From positions 1-64,000 of the forward strand of contig JAFZUW010000051.1 in assembly GCA_017618195.1 (NCBI GenBank): a DNA stretch of 64,000 nt, in the 5' to 3' direction. Source of the stretch: Lachnospiraceae bacterium (GTDB lineage: Bacteria > Bacillota > Clostridia > Lachnospirales > Lachnospiraceae). Every line of letters starts with the position of its first letter. The first letter of the stretch is position 1. Under the pieces are notes generated by a model that saw only the letters and a list, made by a program, of their open reading frames with translations, was not told where the DNA came from and did not search any database. Both the position numbers and the translations under genes were made by a program. Below are positions 36,408-46,081 of the stretch, piece by piece.

Positions 36408-37338
36408 TGTCGCTCACGCTCCTTTCGGACGTATTCCGGCCGTTGGTCGTCGGATTGTTGATGACTTTGCCCATGAACACCATGGTGGAAGAGCCGCCGC
36501 CGTCAAGATTATAGGCGGTTACCGCACCGAGCGACTTCAAAAACTGAGCCAGCTCATACAGGGAAAGTCCGTCATTTTCGCTTGTGCGCCCGTCGCTTAC
36601 GACAAGAAGATAGTGTCCTTCTTCGACATAAGCGATCGCGGTACGCGGGTTGGAAGCCATTGCCTGTCCGACTTCCCGGTTTTGGTTGATGATCATTTCG
36701 CCGTTCGAGAGGAGCCCCGGGCCGAACGCCCATACCTGCGCGGCGCCCTCGTCAAGAAGCGTCTGCGCACTGACCTGGGCTTCTCGGATAACCTCCATGG
36801 AACCGTCTTTATAAAGCACAAGATCCTCGCTTGAGCCGCCGGAGGCGTTCGAGCGGTACAATACGCCGTTTCGGATCACGTATCCATGGCTGCGGGCACC
36901 GTAGAAGTCGCCGTTTACGGCAAGGATCGCATCGGCCTGCTTGGCAATCGCGGACGTCGTATCCTTGATGTTCCGGCCGTATTTATTCTTCGCGAGCGCG
37001 CTGAAGAGGTATTCCGGCGAAGAGACGCGGACATCCGCCACGTAAACGTTTGTATCGCTTACGCGGTATTCGGAAATCACTACGGAAATGTTTGAATCTT
37101 TATAAGAACGGTCGGTGATGACCGGCTCGGAACCGGTATCGCCGCCGGAAGGTGCAGTGTTTTCGGTGCCGTTTCCGGTACCGGTAACGGAAGCGGAGGC
37201 GGAACGCGCGGTTCCGGCCGCGGCATCGGCATATTCATGCGGGATTACGAATACGTCCAAAAGGGCATACCCGGTGAACAGCGTGATCAATAACGCCGCG
37301 ATCAGTCCGTGCCCGTATTTCGAAATCCATCGGCTCAT
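36379..37338 (-). CDS. NAGPA-type phosphodiester glycosidase family protein
   Basis: A 319-residue membrane-anchored extracellular protein. A transmembrane helix near residues 8-28 is followed by a Ser/Thr/Gly linker and a domain of the phosphodiester glycosidase (NAGPA, DUF2233) family, shown by AVNGDFYGARSHGYVIRNG, GPGLLSNGEM, NPRTAIAY and NLDGGGSSTMV. These act on sugar phosphodiesters in wall or exopolysaccharide. ATG 37338 has GGAGGAAC upstream. Confidence 0.87.
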   Translation of the reverse strand: MSRWISKYGHGLIAALLITLFTGYALLDVFVIPHEYADAAAGTARSASASVTGTGNGTENTAPSGGDTGSEPVITDRSYKDSNISVVISEYRVSDTNVYVADVRVSSPEYLFSALAKNKYGRNIKDTTSAIAKQADAILAVNGDFYGARSHGYVIRNGVLYRSNASGGSSEDLVLYKDGSMEVIREAQVSAQTLLDEGAAQVWAFGPGLLSNGEMIINQNREVGQAMASNPRTAIAYVEEGHYLLVVSDGRTSENDGLSLYELAQFLKSLGAVTAYNLDGGGSSTMVFMGKVINNPTTNGRNTSERSVSDIVCIGYPKQ

Positions 37339-37459
37339 GAAAGTTCCTCCGTTTTGTGCTGATTTAATACCATCATATTTCACCGGAAAATGCAACGAGC
37401 TTCACAGATTTTCCGCAAAGTTTTCCGTTTCTGTCCACAGGATTAAGGACTCTGTTTTC

Positions 37460-37488
37460 TTGATTTTTTCACATATTTGCTTTATACT
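37460..37488 (+). promoter_or_regulatory. Sigma-A promoter of the CPBP protease gene
   Basis: TTGATT (37460-37465) and TATACT (37483-37488) with a 17-bp spacer. Transcription from here excludes the TTG at 37477 as a start codon. Confidence 0.75.
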
Positions 37489-37521
37489 TGTTGGCAGTGC
37501 GGCGGAAAAGGAGAGGGAGTT

Positions 37522-38205
37522 TTGAAGGAACGGACGGACAACGGTAAAATACGGATCGCGGGACTTATCCTGACGGCTGCGGCTCTGACGGCCGTTTTTC
37601 TTACGGAGCAGATCATAAAGCCCGGTTACTGGATTAAAAGCGCGGTCAAGGTTTCGGCTTTTGGCGGAGCGGTTCTCATCTATATGCTGCTTTCCGGAAA
37701 GAAGCTTTGCGATCTGATCAATCTGCATAAGCCGAAGAGCATCCGGAAGCTGTTACTGTGCATCGCGTTATTCTTCGTCGGGATCATCGCTTTGTTTCTG
37801 ATCTTCAAAAGCCGGATCGACATGGCTTCCATACGGCAGAGCCTTGTTACGAAAGAGGGGCTTACGAGGAAGAACTGCTTCTTCGTATTTGCCTATATCA
37901 TTATCGTCAATTCGTTTTTGGAGGAAGCATTCTTCCGGGGCTTTCTGTCCGGCATCATTCCGAATAAGAAGATCGGGTATCCGGTGAGCGCTTTAATGTT
38001 CTCGCTGTACCATATCGGCATTATCGGAAGCTGGTTCCATCCGCTGATCCTTCTGCTGTGCATCGCAGGGCTTGCCGCCGTCGGACTGTTTCTGCAGTTT
38101 TTAAGTGAGCGGTTCCGTTCGGTCGCGGCGGGATGGATCGTTCACGCAAGCGCCAACGTCGCGATCAACACGATCGGAGCACTGCTGATTTTCGAAGTAA
38201 TATAG
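37522..38205 (+). CDS. CPBP-family intramembrane metalloprotease
   Basis: A 227-residue polytopic protein of the CPBP (Abi, Rce1-like) family. The motifs are EEAFFRG, SLYHIG and HASAN on three of about seven helices; the Glu and His residues form the active site. The start TTG 37522 lies 8 bases after GGAG. CPBP proteases in Gram-positives are linked to bacteriocin self-immunity or membrane protein processing, but no bacteriocin gene is adjacent. Confidence 0.85.
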   Translation: MKERTDNGKIRIAGLILTAAALTAVFLTEQIIKPGYWIKSAVKVSAFGGAVLIYMLLSGKKLCDLINLHKPKSIRKLLLCIALFFVGIIALFLIFKSRIDMASIRQSLVTKEGLTRKNCFFVFAYIIIVNSFLEEAFFRGFLSGIIPNKKIGYPVSALMFSLYHIGIIGSWFHPLILLLCIAGLAAVGLFLQFLSERFRSVAAGWIVHASANVAINTIGALLIFEVI

Positions 38206-38286
38206 GCGCACCGCAGGATAACCGGTTCCGCCCGGAACCGCTCACCGCGGAACAACATGGAACAAAATCGGAAAAGGAGATTATTT

Positions 38287-39087
38287 ATGGCACATTTTTC
38301 AGGTACGTTTTTCTCGAAGATGCTGAGCCGCCCGGTGCATTTTACGGCGGTTTTATGCAATGACAACGCGTTCGGCACGGAGGGTAATCCGCACTATCAA
38401 AGACCGACCAAGTCGGTATATCTGCTGCACGGCTTCAGCGGCTGTGATTCGGATTGGTTCGTGAACGCGCCTCTCGGAGAGATCGCGAACCGTTTCAACG
38501 TCAACTTCTTCATGCCGAACGGCGACAATAATTTCTATCTCGACCAGCCGCAGACCGGCTGCAAATACGCAAGCTACGTCGGTAAGGAGTTCGTGGACTA
38601 TACGAGAAAGACGTTCGGCCTTTCGGACCGGTGCGAGGACACCTTCATCGGCGGTCTTTCGATGGGCGGCTTCGGCGCGCTTCATACTGCATTCATGTTC
38701 CCGGAGACGTTCGGCAAGGTTATGGCGCTTTCGTCCGCTCTGATCCAGAACGGCCTTTCGTTCTTTACGCCGGACATGCCGAACGGCATGGCAAACTATG
38801 AGTATTACGCATGGGTTTTCGGCGACCTCAAGACGGCGGCGCAGACCGATATCAACCCCGAGGTTCTTGTGCGAAAGCTGAAAGAGAGCGGAGCGAAGAT
38901 CCCGGACATTTTCATGGCATGCGGAACCGAGGATTTTCTGATCCAGCCGAACCGCGACTTCAAGGCGTTTCTCGATTCCGTCGATGTGCCGGCCACGTTT
39001 GTCACCGCCCCCGGCGTACACGATTTCAACTTCTGGCGCACGCATCTTGTGACCGGGCTTGAATGGGCACTTGAACCGAAGGCCTGA
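38287..39087 (+). CDS. Alpha/beta-hydrolase esterase (tributyrin esterase-like)
   Basis: A 266-residue cytoplasmic esterase of the esterase D/acetyl-esterase group. YLLHGFSG forms the oxyanion hole, the nucleophile is in GGLSMGGFGA, and the catalytic His is in APGVHDFNFW near the C terminus. ATG 38287 follows AAGGAGATT. It likely acts on short acyl or acetyl esters. The gene appears to follow the CPBP gene without a terminator. Confidence 0.87.
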   Translation: MAHFSGTFFSKMLSRPVHFTAVLCNDNAFGTEGNPHYQRPTKSVYLLHGFSGCDSDWFVNAPLGEIANRFNVNFFMPNGDNNFYLDQPQTGCKYASYVGKEFVDYTRKTFGLSDRCEDTFIGGLSMGGFGALHTAFMFPETFGKVMALSSALIQNGLSFFTPDMPNGMANYEYYAWVFGDLKTAAQTDINPEVLVRKLKESGAKIPDIFMACGTEDFLIQPNRDFKAFLDSVDVPATFVTAPGVHDFNFWRTHLVTGLEWALEPKA

Positions 39088-39089
39088 CA

Positions 39090-39118
39090 TTGACAGAATC
39101 CGCGGAAAATGGTACAAT
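39090..39118 (+). promoter_or_regulatory. Sigma-A promoter of dapA
   Basis: Consensus TTGACA (39090-39095), a 17-bp spacer and TACAAT (39113-39118), with the -10 in the context CGGAAAATGGTACAAT. The leader of about 100 nt is too short for a lysine riboswitch and shows no L-box motif. Confidence 0.85.
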
Positions 39119-39226
39119 AAACCGAAATATGGGTTTCTGTTTCCATTAGGAGACGGCACGGTATTTATTCAGACTAAAAACGACCCGGCGCATGCGCGGA
39201 TCGTATGGAATACGGAGGTGTTTCAC

Positions 39227-40114
39227 ATGTCAGTTTTTAAGGGTTCGGCAGTGGCCATTATCACACCGTTTCAGAATGACGGAAGTGTGAATTTTGATCA
39301 GTTCGGTGCTTTGATCGATTACCAGATCGAGCATAAGACCGATGCCATCGTCGTTATGGGTACCACGGGAGAAGCTTCCACCATGACGCACGAGGAGCAT
39401 CTTGAGTGCATCCGTTTCTGCTGCGAGAGAGCGGCAGGCAGGGTTCCGGTTATTGCAGGTACCGGTTCCAACTGTACGGAAACGGCGATTTTCCTGACAC
39501 AGGAGGCGGAAAAGGCGGGTGCCGACGCGATGCTCGTTGTTACGCCTTACTATAACAAGGCCACGCAGAAGGGCCTGATCGCGCATTTTACGGCGATCGC
39601 GAACAGCACGACGAAGCCGATCATTCTTTACAACATTCCCGGACGTACCGGCTGCAAGATGGCGGCGGAGACCGTTGCAAAGCTTTACAATGAGGTTCCG
39701 AACATTGTCGGCGTGAAGGACGCGACCGGTGATTTCAGCGAGATGGCAAAGCTGATGAGCCTTGTGGATGACAACTTCGAACTGTACTCCGGCAATGACG
39801 ACCAGATCGTTCCGATCCTTTCACTCGGCGGAAGCGGTGTAATCTCCGTATTGGCGCATTGTGCTCCCGAGGAAACGCACGAGATGGTTGCAAGCTATCT
39901 GCGCGGCGACACGAAGAAGGCAAGAGAGCTTCAGCTGAAATACATTCCGCTGATCAAGGCTCTGTTCTGCGAAGTAAACCCGATCCCCGTAAAGGCAGCC
40001 TGCCAGATGCTCGGCTTCTGCAACGGCGTCGTAAGAGCTCCCCTTACCGAGATGGAGCCCGACAATCAGGTCGTTCTGTGGGACGAGATGAAGAAACTCG
40101 GAATCGTAAAGTAA
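39227..40114 (+). CDS. dapA: 4-hydroxy-tetrahydrodipicolinate synthase
   Basis: A 295-residue aldolase condensing pyruvate with aspartate semialdehyde for lysine and diaminopimelate synthesis. The Schiff-base lysine is about K164 in VGVKDATGD. The GTTGE and YNIPGRTG (catalytic Tyr) motifs are present. ATG 39227 follows GGAGGTG. dapB follows 73 bp downstream. Confidence 0.96.
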   Translation: MSVFKGSAVAIITPFQNDGSVNFDQFGALIDYQIEHKTDAIVVMGTTGEASTMTHEEHLECIRFCCERAAGRVPVIAGTGSNCTETAIFLTQEAEKAGADAMLVVTPYYNKATQKGLIAHFTAIANSTTKPIILYNIPGRTGCKMAAETVAKLYNEVPNIVGVKDATGDFSEMAKLMSLVDDNFELYSGNDDQIVPILSLGGSGVISVLAHCAPEETHEMVASYLRGDTKKARELQLKYIPLIKALFCEVNPIPVKAACQMLGFCNGVVRAPLTEMEPDNQVVLWDEMKKLGIVK

Positions 40115-40187
40115 TTCCGGAAAGGTTTAATGAAACGGTGCGGACCGGAAGCCGGTTCTGCCGTAATGATACATTCAGAGGTTTCTT

Positions 40188-40949
40188 ATGACGAAGATTA
40201 TTATGCGTGGCTGCAACGGCCACATGGGAAGAGTCATCGCGGACATTGTCGCAGCCGACAAAGACGCGGAAATTGTTGCGGGAATCGATCTGACCGGGCA
40301 AAGCGACCGGCCTTTCCCCGTATATGAAAGCCTTGCGGAAGTGAAGGAGCAGGCGGACGTCGTGATTGACTTCACGTCTCCGAAACTGCTGACGGAGCTG
40401 CTTGCGGATGCAAAGGCGAAGAACCTCCCTCTGGTTTTATGTTCCACCGGTTATACCGCGGAGCAGATCGAGGAGATCAATGCGGCATCCAAGGATCTTG
40501 CGGTATTCCGTTCCGCGAACATGTCGCTCGGCATCAATACCCTTTTGAAACTGGTAAAGGCCGTTACCGCGGTTCTTGCCCCGGAGGGATTTGACATCGA
40601 GATCGTGGAGCGTCATCACAGACTGAAGCTCGACGCACCGAGCGGTACGGCGCTTGCCATCGCGGATGCCATCGACGAGGCGCTTCCGGAGCCGTACGAA
40701 CGCGTATTTGACCGTTCCGCAAGAAGAGAGCAGAGACCCAATAAGGAAATCGGCATCTCGGCTGTCCGTGGCGGTACGATCGTAGGAGAGCATGAGATCA
40801 TCTTCGCGGGAACCGATGAAGTGATTGAGATCAAGCACACGGCCTATTCGAAAGCCATCTTCGGCAAAGGCGCGGTAGCCGCCGCGAAATTCCTTGCCGG
40901 CAAAGGCCCTGGCCTTTATAACATGCAGGACGCTATTGATATGGAATAA
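40188..40949 (+). CDS. dapB: 4-hydroxy-tetrahydrodipicolinate reductase
   Basis: A 253-residue NAD(P)H-dependent reductase for the second committed step of diaminopimelate synthesis. The nucleotide-binding GCNGHMGR, VIDFTSP, the catalytic EIVERHHRLKLDAPSGTA and the SAVRGG segment are visible. It is the last gene before a strong terminator. Confidence 0.96.
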   Translation: MTKIIMRGCNGHMGRVIADIVAADKDAEIVAGIDLTGQSDRPFPVYESLAEVKEQADVVIDFTSPKLLTELLADAKAKNLPLVLCSTGYTAEQIEEINAASKDLAVFRSANMSLGINTLLKLVKAVTAVLAPEGFDIEIVERHHRLKLDAPSGTALAIADAIDEALPEPYERVFDRSARREQRPNKEIGISAVRGGTIVGEHEIIFAGTDEVIEIKHTAYSKAIFGKGAVAAAKFLAGKGPGLYNMQDAIDME

Positions 40950-40950
40950 G

Positions 40951-40987
40951 AAGAAAGGGGCGGTCTTAACCGGCAGCCCTTTCTTTT
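40951..40987 (+). terminator. Terminator after dapB
   Basis: AAGAAAGGG pairs with CCCTTTCTT, ending in TTTT. The next gene starts only 18 bp later, so the ABC operon promoter must overlap this terminator or it depends on read-through. Confidence 0.75.
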
Positions 40988-41005
40988 AGTATTACGGAGC
41001 ATATT

Positions 41006-41959
41006 ATGATTGAAGTTAAAAACCTGGTAAAACGATACGGGAGCTTTGCCGCGGTGGATGATCTGTCATTTACCGTCGAAGACGGCGAGATTCTCGGATT
41101 CCTCGGACCGAACGGCGCGGGCAAGTCCACTACGATGAACATGATCACCGGATACATTTCCGCGACCGAGGGCGACGTCATCATTGACGGCTACAACATG
41201 TTTGACGAGCCGGAAAAGGCAAAACAGTGCATCGGCTATCTCCCGGAGATCCCGCCCGTGTATCCCGATATGCGGGTGCGCGAGTATCTCGGGTTCGTTG
41301 CCGAACTCAGAAAGGTTCCGAAGAAAGACCGCAAGTCGGAGATTGACCGTGTAATGGGTCTTGCACGTGTCGACCACATGCAGAGAAAACTGATCAAGCA
41401 CCTCAGCAAAGGTTACCGGCAGCGTGTCGGCCTTGCGCAGGCGCTTCTCGGAAACCCGAAGGTGATTATTCTTGACGAGCCCACGGTAGGTCTTGATCCG
41501 ATGCAGATTTCATGGATGCGCGAGTTTATCCGAAGCCTTGCCAAGGAGCACACGGTTATCCTCAGTTCGCATATTCTCTTTGAAGTTAACGCGGTCTGCG
41601 ACCGTGTCCTGATCATCAACCACGGAAAGAAGATTGTTTTGGATACTCCCGAGCAGATCATCCGTACGATCGGCGGAACGGAAGGCATCTATCTTGCGGT
41701 AAGAGCGGACAAGAGTCGTGTTGACGAAGCGCTTTCGGGAATCATGGCGACCGGAGACATTCAGACCGTCCGCGAAGAGAGAAGCCCCGAAGACGGCGTA
41801 TACGCATGCTCCGTATTCCCGAAGCCCGATTGCGACATCCGTGAAAATCTGTTCCGTATGCTGGCTTCGGCGGACCTCCCCGTTCTCGAGATGCGTTCCG
41901 AGACGAAAACGCTTGAGGAAGTGTTCATTACGCTTACCGGAGAGGAGGGCACATGTTAG
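41006..41959 (+). CDS. ABC transporter ATP-binding protein (GldA-like)
   Basis: A 317-residue ATPase with Walker A GPNGAGKST (34-42), signature LSKGYRQR near 133, Walker B IILDEP near 154, and a C-terminal extension typical of exporters of the GldA/Nod/CcmA group. It overlaps the permease gene by 7 bp. The following genes match the Gld-like transporter set in order. Confidence 0.9.
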   Translation: MIEVKNLVKRYGSFAAVDDLSFTVEDGEILGFLGPNGAGKSTTMNMITGYISATEGDVIIDGYNMFDEPEKAKQCIGYLPEIPPVYPDMRVREYLGFVAELRKVPKKDRKSEIDRVMGLARVDHMQRKLIKHLSKGYRQRVGLAQALLGNPKVIILDEPTVGLDPMQISWMREFIRSLAKEHTVILSSHILFEVNAVCDRVLIINHGKKIVLDTPEQIIRTIGGTEGIYLAVRADKSRVDEALSGIMATGDIQTVREERSPEDGVYACSVFPKPDCDIRENLFRMLASADLPVLEMRSETKTLEEVFITLTGEEGTC

Positions 41960-42816
41960 CGGTTTACAAAAAAGAGATGCGGCAGGCGTTCACCTCGATT
42001 TTCGGTTACATTTTCCTGACCTTCCTGCTTGCATTGTTCGGTATTTACACGTATATCTACAACCTGAAGCTGCTGTACGCAAGCTTTGCTTATGCGGTAA
42101 GCGGCGTTTCGACGTTCTTCCTGTTTCTCGTTCCGATGCTTACGATGCGTTCGCTTTCGGAGGAGAAGAAGCAGAAGACCGACCAGCTTGTATTTACCTC
42201 CCCGGTCAGTGTTACCGGTATCATTTTAGGCAAATACTTAGCGCTTGTGACGATTCTTTTCCTGGCGATCATGATTGTTTCGACCTATCCGCTGATCCTC
42301 GCGAAATACGGCGCGGTCAACATGAAGGTCGCCTACAGCAATATCGGCGCGTTCTTCCTTCTCGGATGCGCGTACCTTGCAATCGGACTGTTCCTTTCCG
42401 CTTTGACGGAAAGCCAGATCGTTGCGGCCATTTCCACAATCATCGTGATTCTGTTCACGCTGCTTGCGGACGTACTGAAGGATCTGATCCCTTCGGATCA
42501 TTCCATTTCCGTAATGGCAATCGCGGTTCTGCTGCTTGCATTGATCGCATTGTCCTACGTGATGATGAAAAATCTGATCGTTTCCGTCGTGCTTTTCGTA
42601 TGCTCTTTCGGCGCGTTGATCGGCACTTATATCGCAAAGCCCGCATTGTATGACGGATTCCTTACGAAACTGCTCGGATGGTTCTCGCTTGCATCCCGTT
42701 TCGAAGACTTCCAGTACGGGTTATTTGACGCAACCGCGTATGTCTATTATTTCAGTATCGCCGTGCTTTTTGTGTTCCTGACCATTCAGGCCATCAAGAA
42801 GCGCCGGTGGAGTTAG
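41953..42816 (+). CDS. ABC permease (GldF-like)
   Basis: A 287-residue permease with six predicted helices, opening with VYKKEMRQAFTSIFGYIFL. MRSLSEEKKQKTDQLV is the typical cytoplasmic loop of ABC-2 permeases. It partners the preceding ATPase. Confidence 0.88.
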   Translation: MLAVYKKEMRQAFTSIFGYIFLTFLLALFGIYTYIYNLKLLYASFAYAVSGVSTFFLFLVPMLTMRSLSEEKKQKTDQLVFTSPVSVTGIILGKYLALVTILFLAIMIVSTYPLILAKYGAVNMKVAYSNIGAFFLLGCAYLAIGLFLSALTESQIVAAISTIIVILFTLLADVLKDLIPSDHSISVMAIAVLLLALIALSYVMMKNLIVSVVLFVCSFGALIGTYIAKPALYDGFLTKLLGWFSLASRFEDFQYGLFDATAYVYYFSIAVLFVFLTIQAIKKRRWS

Positions 42817-42828
42817 GAGGTGCGCGGC

Positions 42829-44232
42829 ATGAATTCGACATTTAACAACCGTAAATTCAAAGGCGGCGCCTATACGACGGCTATTTCGCTGCTTGTCATT
42901 GTTGTAATCCTGATCGTGAACCTGATCGTTTCCGGCGTGTTCCGTTCCAAGGACCTGACCGCAACCGGTTTCTATTCCCTGCATAAGGATACCGTTAAGT
43001 ATCTCGAAAAATACGACACCCCGATTGACTTGTACTATGTCTGCGAAGTCGGTCAGGAGATGAAGATGTTAACGAGCGTTGCGGAGAATTTTGCCGCGGA
43101 GGGAAAGGACATTTCGATTAAATACATCGATCCCGAGCAGTATCCGCAGTTTGTCATGCAGTACAGCGGCGTGGGAGAGAAGGTTAACAGCAACAGCATC
43201 ATTCTGATCAATCGTAACGATGAGTCGCTGAATGCGTATGTGGACCGTGATGACATGGTTACGTATGAGATCAGTCAGGAAGACTTTAAGACGAAACTGA
43301 TTTCCGGATACTGTGCGGAAGCGGCATTGATTCGCGCTCTGTCCAAAGTTTCGGACACGAAGGAAACCGTTGTTTATGTTGCGACCGGACACGGAGAACA
43401 GCTGATCAGCGAAGCCGGAGAGGTAAATGACAGCATTACGGCGCTTCTGAATCTTAATGCTTACTCCGTTAAGACGGTTAACCTGAAGACGTCTTCGGTT
43501 CCCGAAGACTGCGAAGCACTGCTTCTTCTCGGGATGATCAACGATCTGACCCAGGAGGAAAGCGATAAGATTAAGAACTATTTTGCCGAAGGCGGCAAAG
43601 TCGTATGGTTCCTTTCCTATACCGGTGTGGAACGCCCGGTTCAGAAGGCGTTACTGAATTATTACGGCCTCTATTCCGAGGAACTGATGCTCTGTGAAGG
43701 CGATACCAGCCGGAGCGGAGAGGACAAACCGGAGTTTATTCTTGCCACGAACGGAAAGAACATTACCGGATGGGCGTACGGCGTCGGAATATCAAGACTC
43801 GGAGGAGCAAGGGATTCCATTGAGTTCGAACCGAAGTTTCTTACTTCGAATAAGGCGTATCTGACGAGCGATCTGGGCAATCCGGTTTATAAAGAAGGCG
43901 ATGAAACGGGCACATTTGCCTTATCGATCAAGGTCTCCGAGACGTTCCGCGGCAACACGGGAATGATGTACGTGTTTAACACGCAGTATTTCCTTGCCCC
44001 GGAGTTTATTCAGACGAACTCCGCTTACTCAAACGGGCAGGTATTCATCGAAGCGCTGGCGGATCTTTGCAATAAGGAAAGCGCCATCTCCATTCCGGAT
44101 AAGGCGGCGATGGAAGAGGCCCTTGTTATGACGACCCAGCAGAGACGCACGCTTATGACGGTTCTGATCGGAGTGATTCCGGGAATCGTTCTGCTGCTCG
44201 GTATATTTGTTTTTATTTTGCGGAGAAAGTAA
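42829..44232 (+). CDS. GldG-like ABC transporter auxiliary protein
   Basis: A 467-residue protein with a transmembrane helix near residues 18-40, a large extracytoplasmic domain of the GldG / uncharacterised ABC transport type (SKDLTATGFYSLHKDTVKYLE, VATGHGEQ), and a C-terminal helix. ATG 42829 lies 8 bases after AGGAGG. It follows the permease directly and overlaps the next gene by one base (TAATG). Confidence 0.83.
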   Translation: MNSTFNNRKFKGGAYTTAISLLVIVVILIVNLIVSGVFRSKDLTATGFYSLHKDTVKYLEKYDTPIDLYYVCEVGQEMKMLTSVAENFAAEGKDISIKYIDPEQYPQFVMQYSGVGEKVNSNSIILINRNDESLNAYVDRDDMVTYEISQEDFKTKLISGYCAEAALIRALSKVSDTKETVVYVATGHGEQLISEAGEVNDSITALLNLNAYSVKTVNLKTSSVPEDCEALLLLGMINDLTQEESDKIKNYFAEGGKVVWFLSYTGVERPVQKALLNYYGLYSEELMLCEGDTSRSGEDKPEFILATNGKNITGWAYGVGISRLGGARDSIEFEPKFLTSNKAYLTSDLGNPVYKEGDETGTFALSIKVSETFRGNTGMMYVFNTQYFLAPEFIQTNSAYSNGQVFIEALADLCNKESAISIPDKAAMEEALVMTTQQRRTLMTVLIGVIPGIVLLLGIFVFILRRK

Positions 44233-45626
44233 TGAAGAAGAATTATGTGATCATCATTTTGCTCCTTGTTGCGGCAATCGGATTGGGCGCGCTGTATTTT
44301 CTGCTGAAAGATAAGAATAATCCGCAGGGACAGCAGACCGCCGGCTTTTTTACGATCAAGACGATTGAAGCGGAACGGATTGACCGCGTCGTGCTGCAGA
44401 GCGGGGATTTCACGGGTGAATTTTTAAAAAGCAACGGCGGCTGGATCCGCGAGGAGGAAGGCGTATTTCCCGTAAAGCAGTCTGCTGTCGACAACATCGT
44501 TTCGATCATTGCGGCCAACCTCAGGGCTTTTTCCAAGGTGGAGAATCCGGCAGCTCTTTCCGAGTACGGACTGGATAATCCGCAGGCCGTTCTGAAGCTG
44601 TATAACGGCGAGGGCCTGCTTTTAGAACTGCATGTCGGAAGAAAGCATCCGTCGCAGGAGAGGTATTACATGAAAATAGCGGGAGACGACAATGTTTATA
44701 TCGTCTCCGACAACTATTACCGCTATCTTGTGCTGAAGCGCGAGGATTTTCTTGAGGACGTCCGGTTCCCTTATATCGAAGACAAGTTGTATCTTCGTGA
44801 GATTAAGATTTCCGGCGAAGAGATTACTCCGCTGCATGCGATTTACGACGAGAATAACCCGTATGATTATTCTGCCACGAAATCGTTCCGGTGGTATTTT
44901 ACGGAACCGTTTGAGAAGCCGGTAAATGCCGACCTCAGCGCGGATACATGGGATCTTGTGATTGACCGTTACCGTACGGTCAGCTATGAAAACCTCGTTG
45001 CCTTCCGTCCCGCCGACTATAAGCGCTATGGTCTGGATACGCCTTATGCGACCGTTTACGTGCGGTACACGAATGCGGCCGGAACGTCCAATCAGGAATA
45101 TACGCTTTTTATCGGAAATCAGAATAATGACGGACTCTATTATGCAAGAGTAGAGGGAATCGACTGGATTTTCCTGATGAAGAGCGAAACCGTTAATGCT
45201 CTTATTAAGACCGATGTTTCCTCCTGGTACTATAAGACGATCTTCTTCCCGGGCATCAACGTTTTCGAGAAGCTTGTGATCAGGACTCCCGACCGGACGT
45301 GGGAGATCACCGGAAAGATCGGTGCAGAAGAGGAAACCGTATATGTGCTGAACGGAAATGATCTGCCGGACGATGTAAGATCCGCCTGGGTCAGCCAGTT
45401 CCTGCTGTTAAAGTACAAGGGCATGACCAATGAAGAGATTACCGGTCAGGAAGTGCTTTCCTTTGATATTACCGTAAAGAACGCGCAGACGCATGCGAGC
45501 CGGAATTTTACGTTCTACGAAAAGAACGAATCCGTCTGTATCGTGGCGATTGACGGAGTCGTACAGTTTACGGCCGACGTCCGTGACGTGAATGATTTTA
45601 TCACACTTATGAAAACCCTTAAGTGA
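44232..45626 (+). CDS. DUF4340-like membrane-anchored protein
   Basis: A 464-residue protein with an N-terminal transmembrane helix (about 4-25) and an extracellular repeat domain resembling DUF4340 (WIREEEGVFPVKQSAVDNIV, then LSEYGLDNPQAVLKL). Such proteins accompany GldA/F/G-like ABC systems in many bacteria. In this window the four genes 41006-45626 form one operon. Its substrate is unknown. Confidence 0.82.
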   Translation: MKKNYVIIILLLVAAIGLGALYFLLKDKNNPQGQQTAGFFTIKTIEAERIDRVVLQSGDFTGEFLKSNGGWIREEEGVFPVKQSAVDNIVSIIAANLRAFSKVENPAALSEYGLDNPQAVLKLYNGEGLLLELHVGRKHPSQERYYMKIAGDDNVYIVSDNYYRYLVLKREDFLEDVRFPYIEDKLYLREIKISGEEITPLHAIYDENNPYDYSATKSFRWYFTEPFEKPVNADLSADTWDLVIDRYRTVSYENLVAFRPADYKRYGLDTPYATVYVRYTNAAGTSNQEYTLFIGNQNNDGLYYARVEGIDWIFLMKSETVNALIKTDVSSWYYKTIFFPGINVFEKLVIRTPDRTWEITGKIGAEEETVYVLNGNDLPDDVRSAWVSQFLLLKYKGMTNEEITGQEVLSFDITVKNAQTHASRNFTFYEKNESVCIVAIDGVVQFTADVRDVNDFITLMKTLK

Positions 45627-45661
45627 GTTTCGGTTTCATAAGTATGACATCGGAAACTCAC
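45623..45661. other. 9-bp inverted repeat after the ABC operon
   Basis: GTGAGTTTC (45623-45631) and GAAACTCAC (45653-45661) form a perfect inverted repeat that includes the stop codon. There is no T run, so it is not a standard terminator. Confidence 0.4.
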
Positions 45662-45696
45662 CGTATTGCGCCCGCATCTTAGGGCAGGAGAAAAGT

Positions 45697-46044
45697 ATGG
45701 ATCCCGTTTTTGACAAACCGTTAAATGAAGAGAGTACGATCCGTTACCGCGGGCGAAACCATTCGGCCGTCGGCCGGCTTTCCATCGGCATCGGTGTGAT
45801 CGGCTGGGTCGTATTTCTGATTCTCGTCTGGGAATCAAGAACTCCTTCGCCTGACTCAATGAAAATCGGGATCACCGGTCTTTTAGATTTCGTGCTTGCC
45901 GTTTTCGGACTTCTGTTCGGGGGGCGGGGACTCCGCGAAAGCAACGTGTTCTACCGGTCCGCTTTGTCGGGAGTAGTACTCTGTGCGGCGCTCGGCGCCA
46001 CTTTGTTCGGCCTTTTCTTAAGCGGTACGGCGCTTCTTAAGTAA
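45697..46044 (+). CDS. Small three-helix membrane protein
   Basis: A 115-residue protein with three predicted helices and a basic N terminus. I do not recognise the family. ATG 45697 follows GCAGGAG. It lies between the Gld-like operon and the M29 aminopeptidase. Confidence 0.65.
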   Translation: MDPVFDKPLNEESTIRYRGRNHSAVGRLSIGIGVIGWVVFLILVWESRTPSPDSMKIGITGLLDFVLAVFGLLFGGRGLRESNVFYRSALSGVVLCAALGATLFGLFLSGTALLK

Positions 46045-46081
46045 GGCGGTTTCGGCCTCTGCCGGAAAGGAGATTGATTAT

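Noticed and set aside
39119..39226. Lysine riboswitch or T-box in the dapA leader
   Set aside because: The leader is about 100 nt, too short for the lysine riboswitch, and no T-box motif is present.
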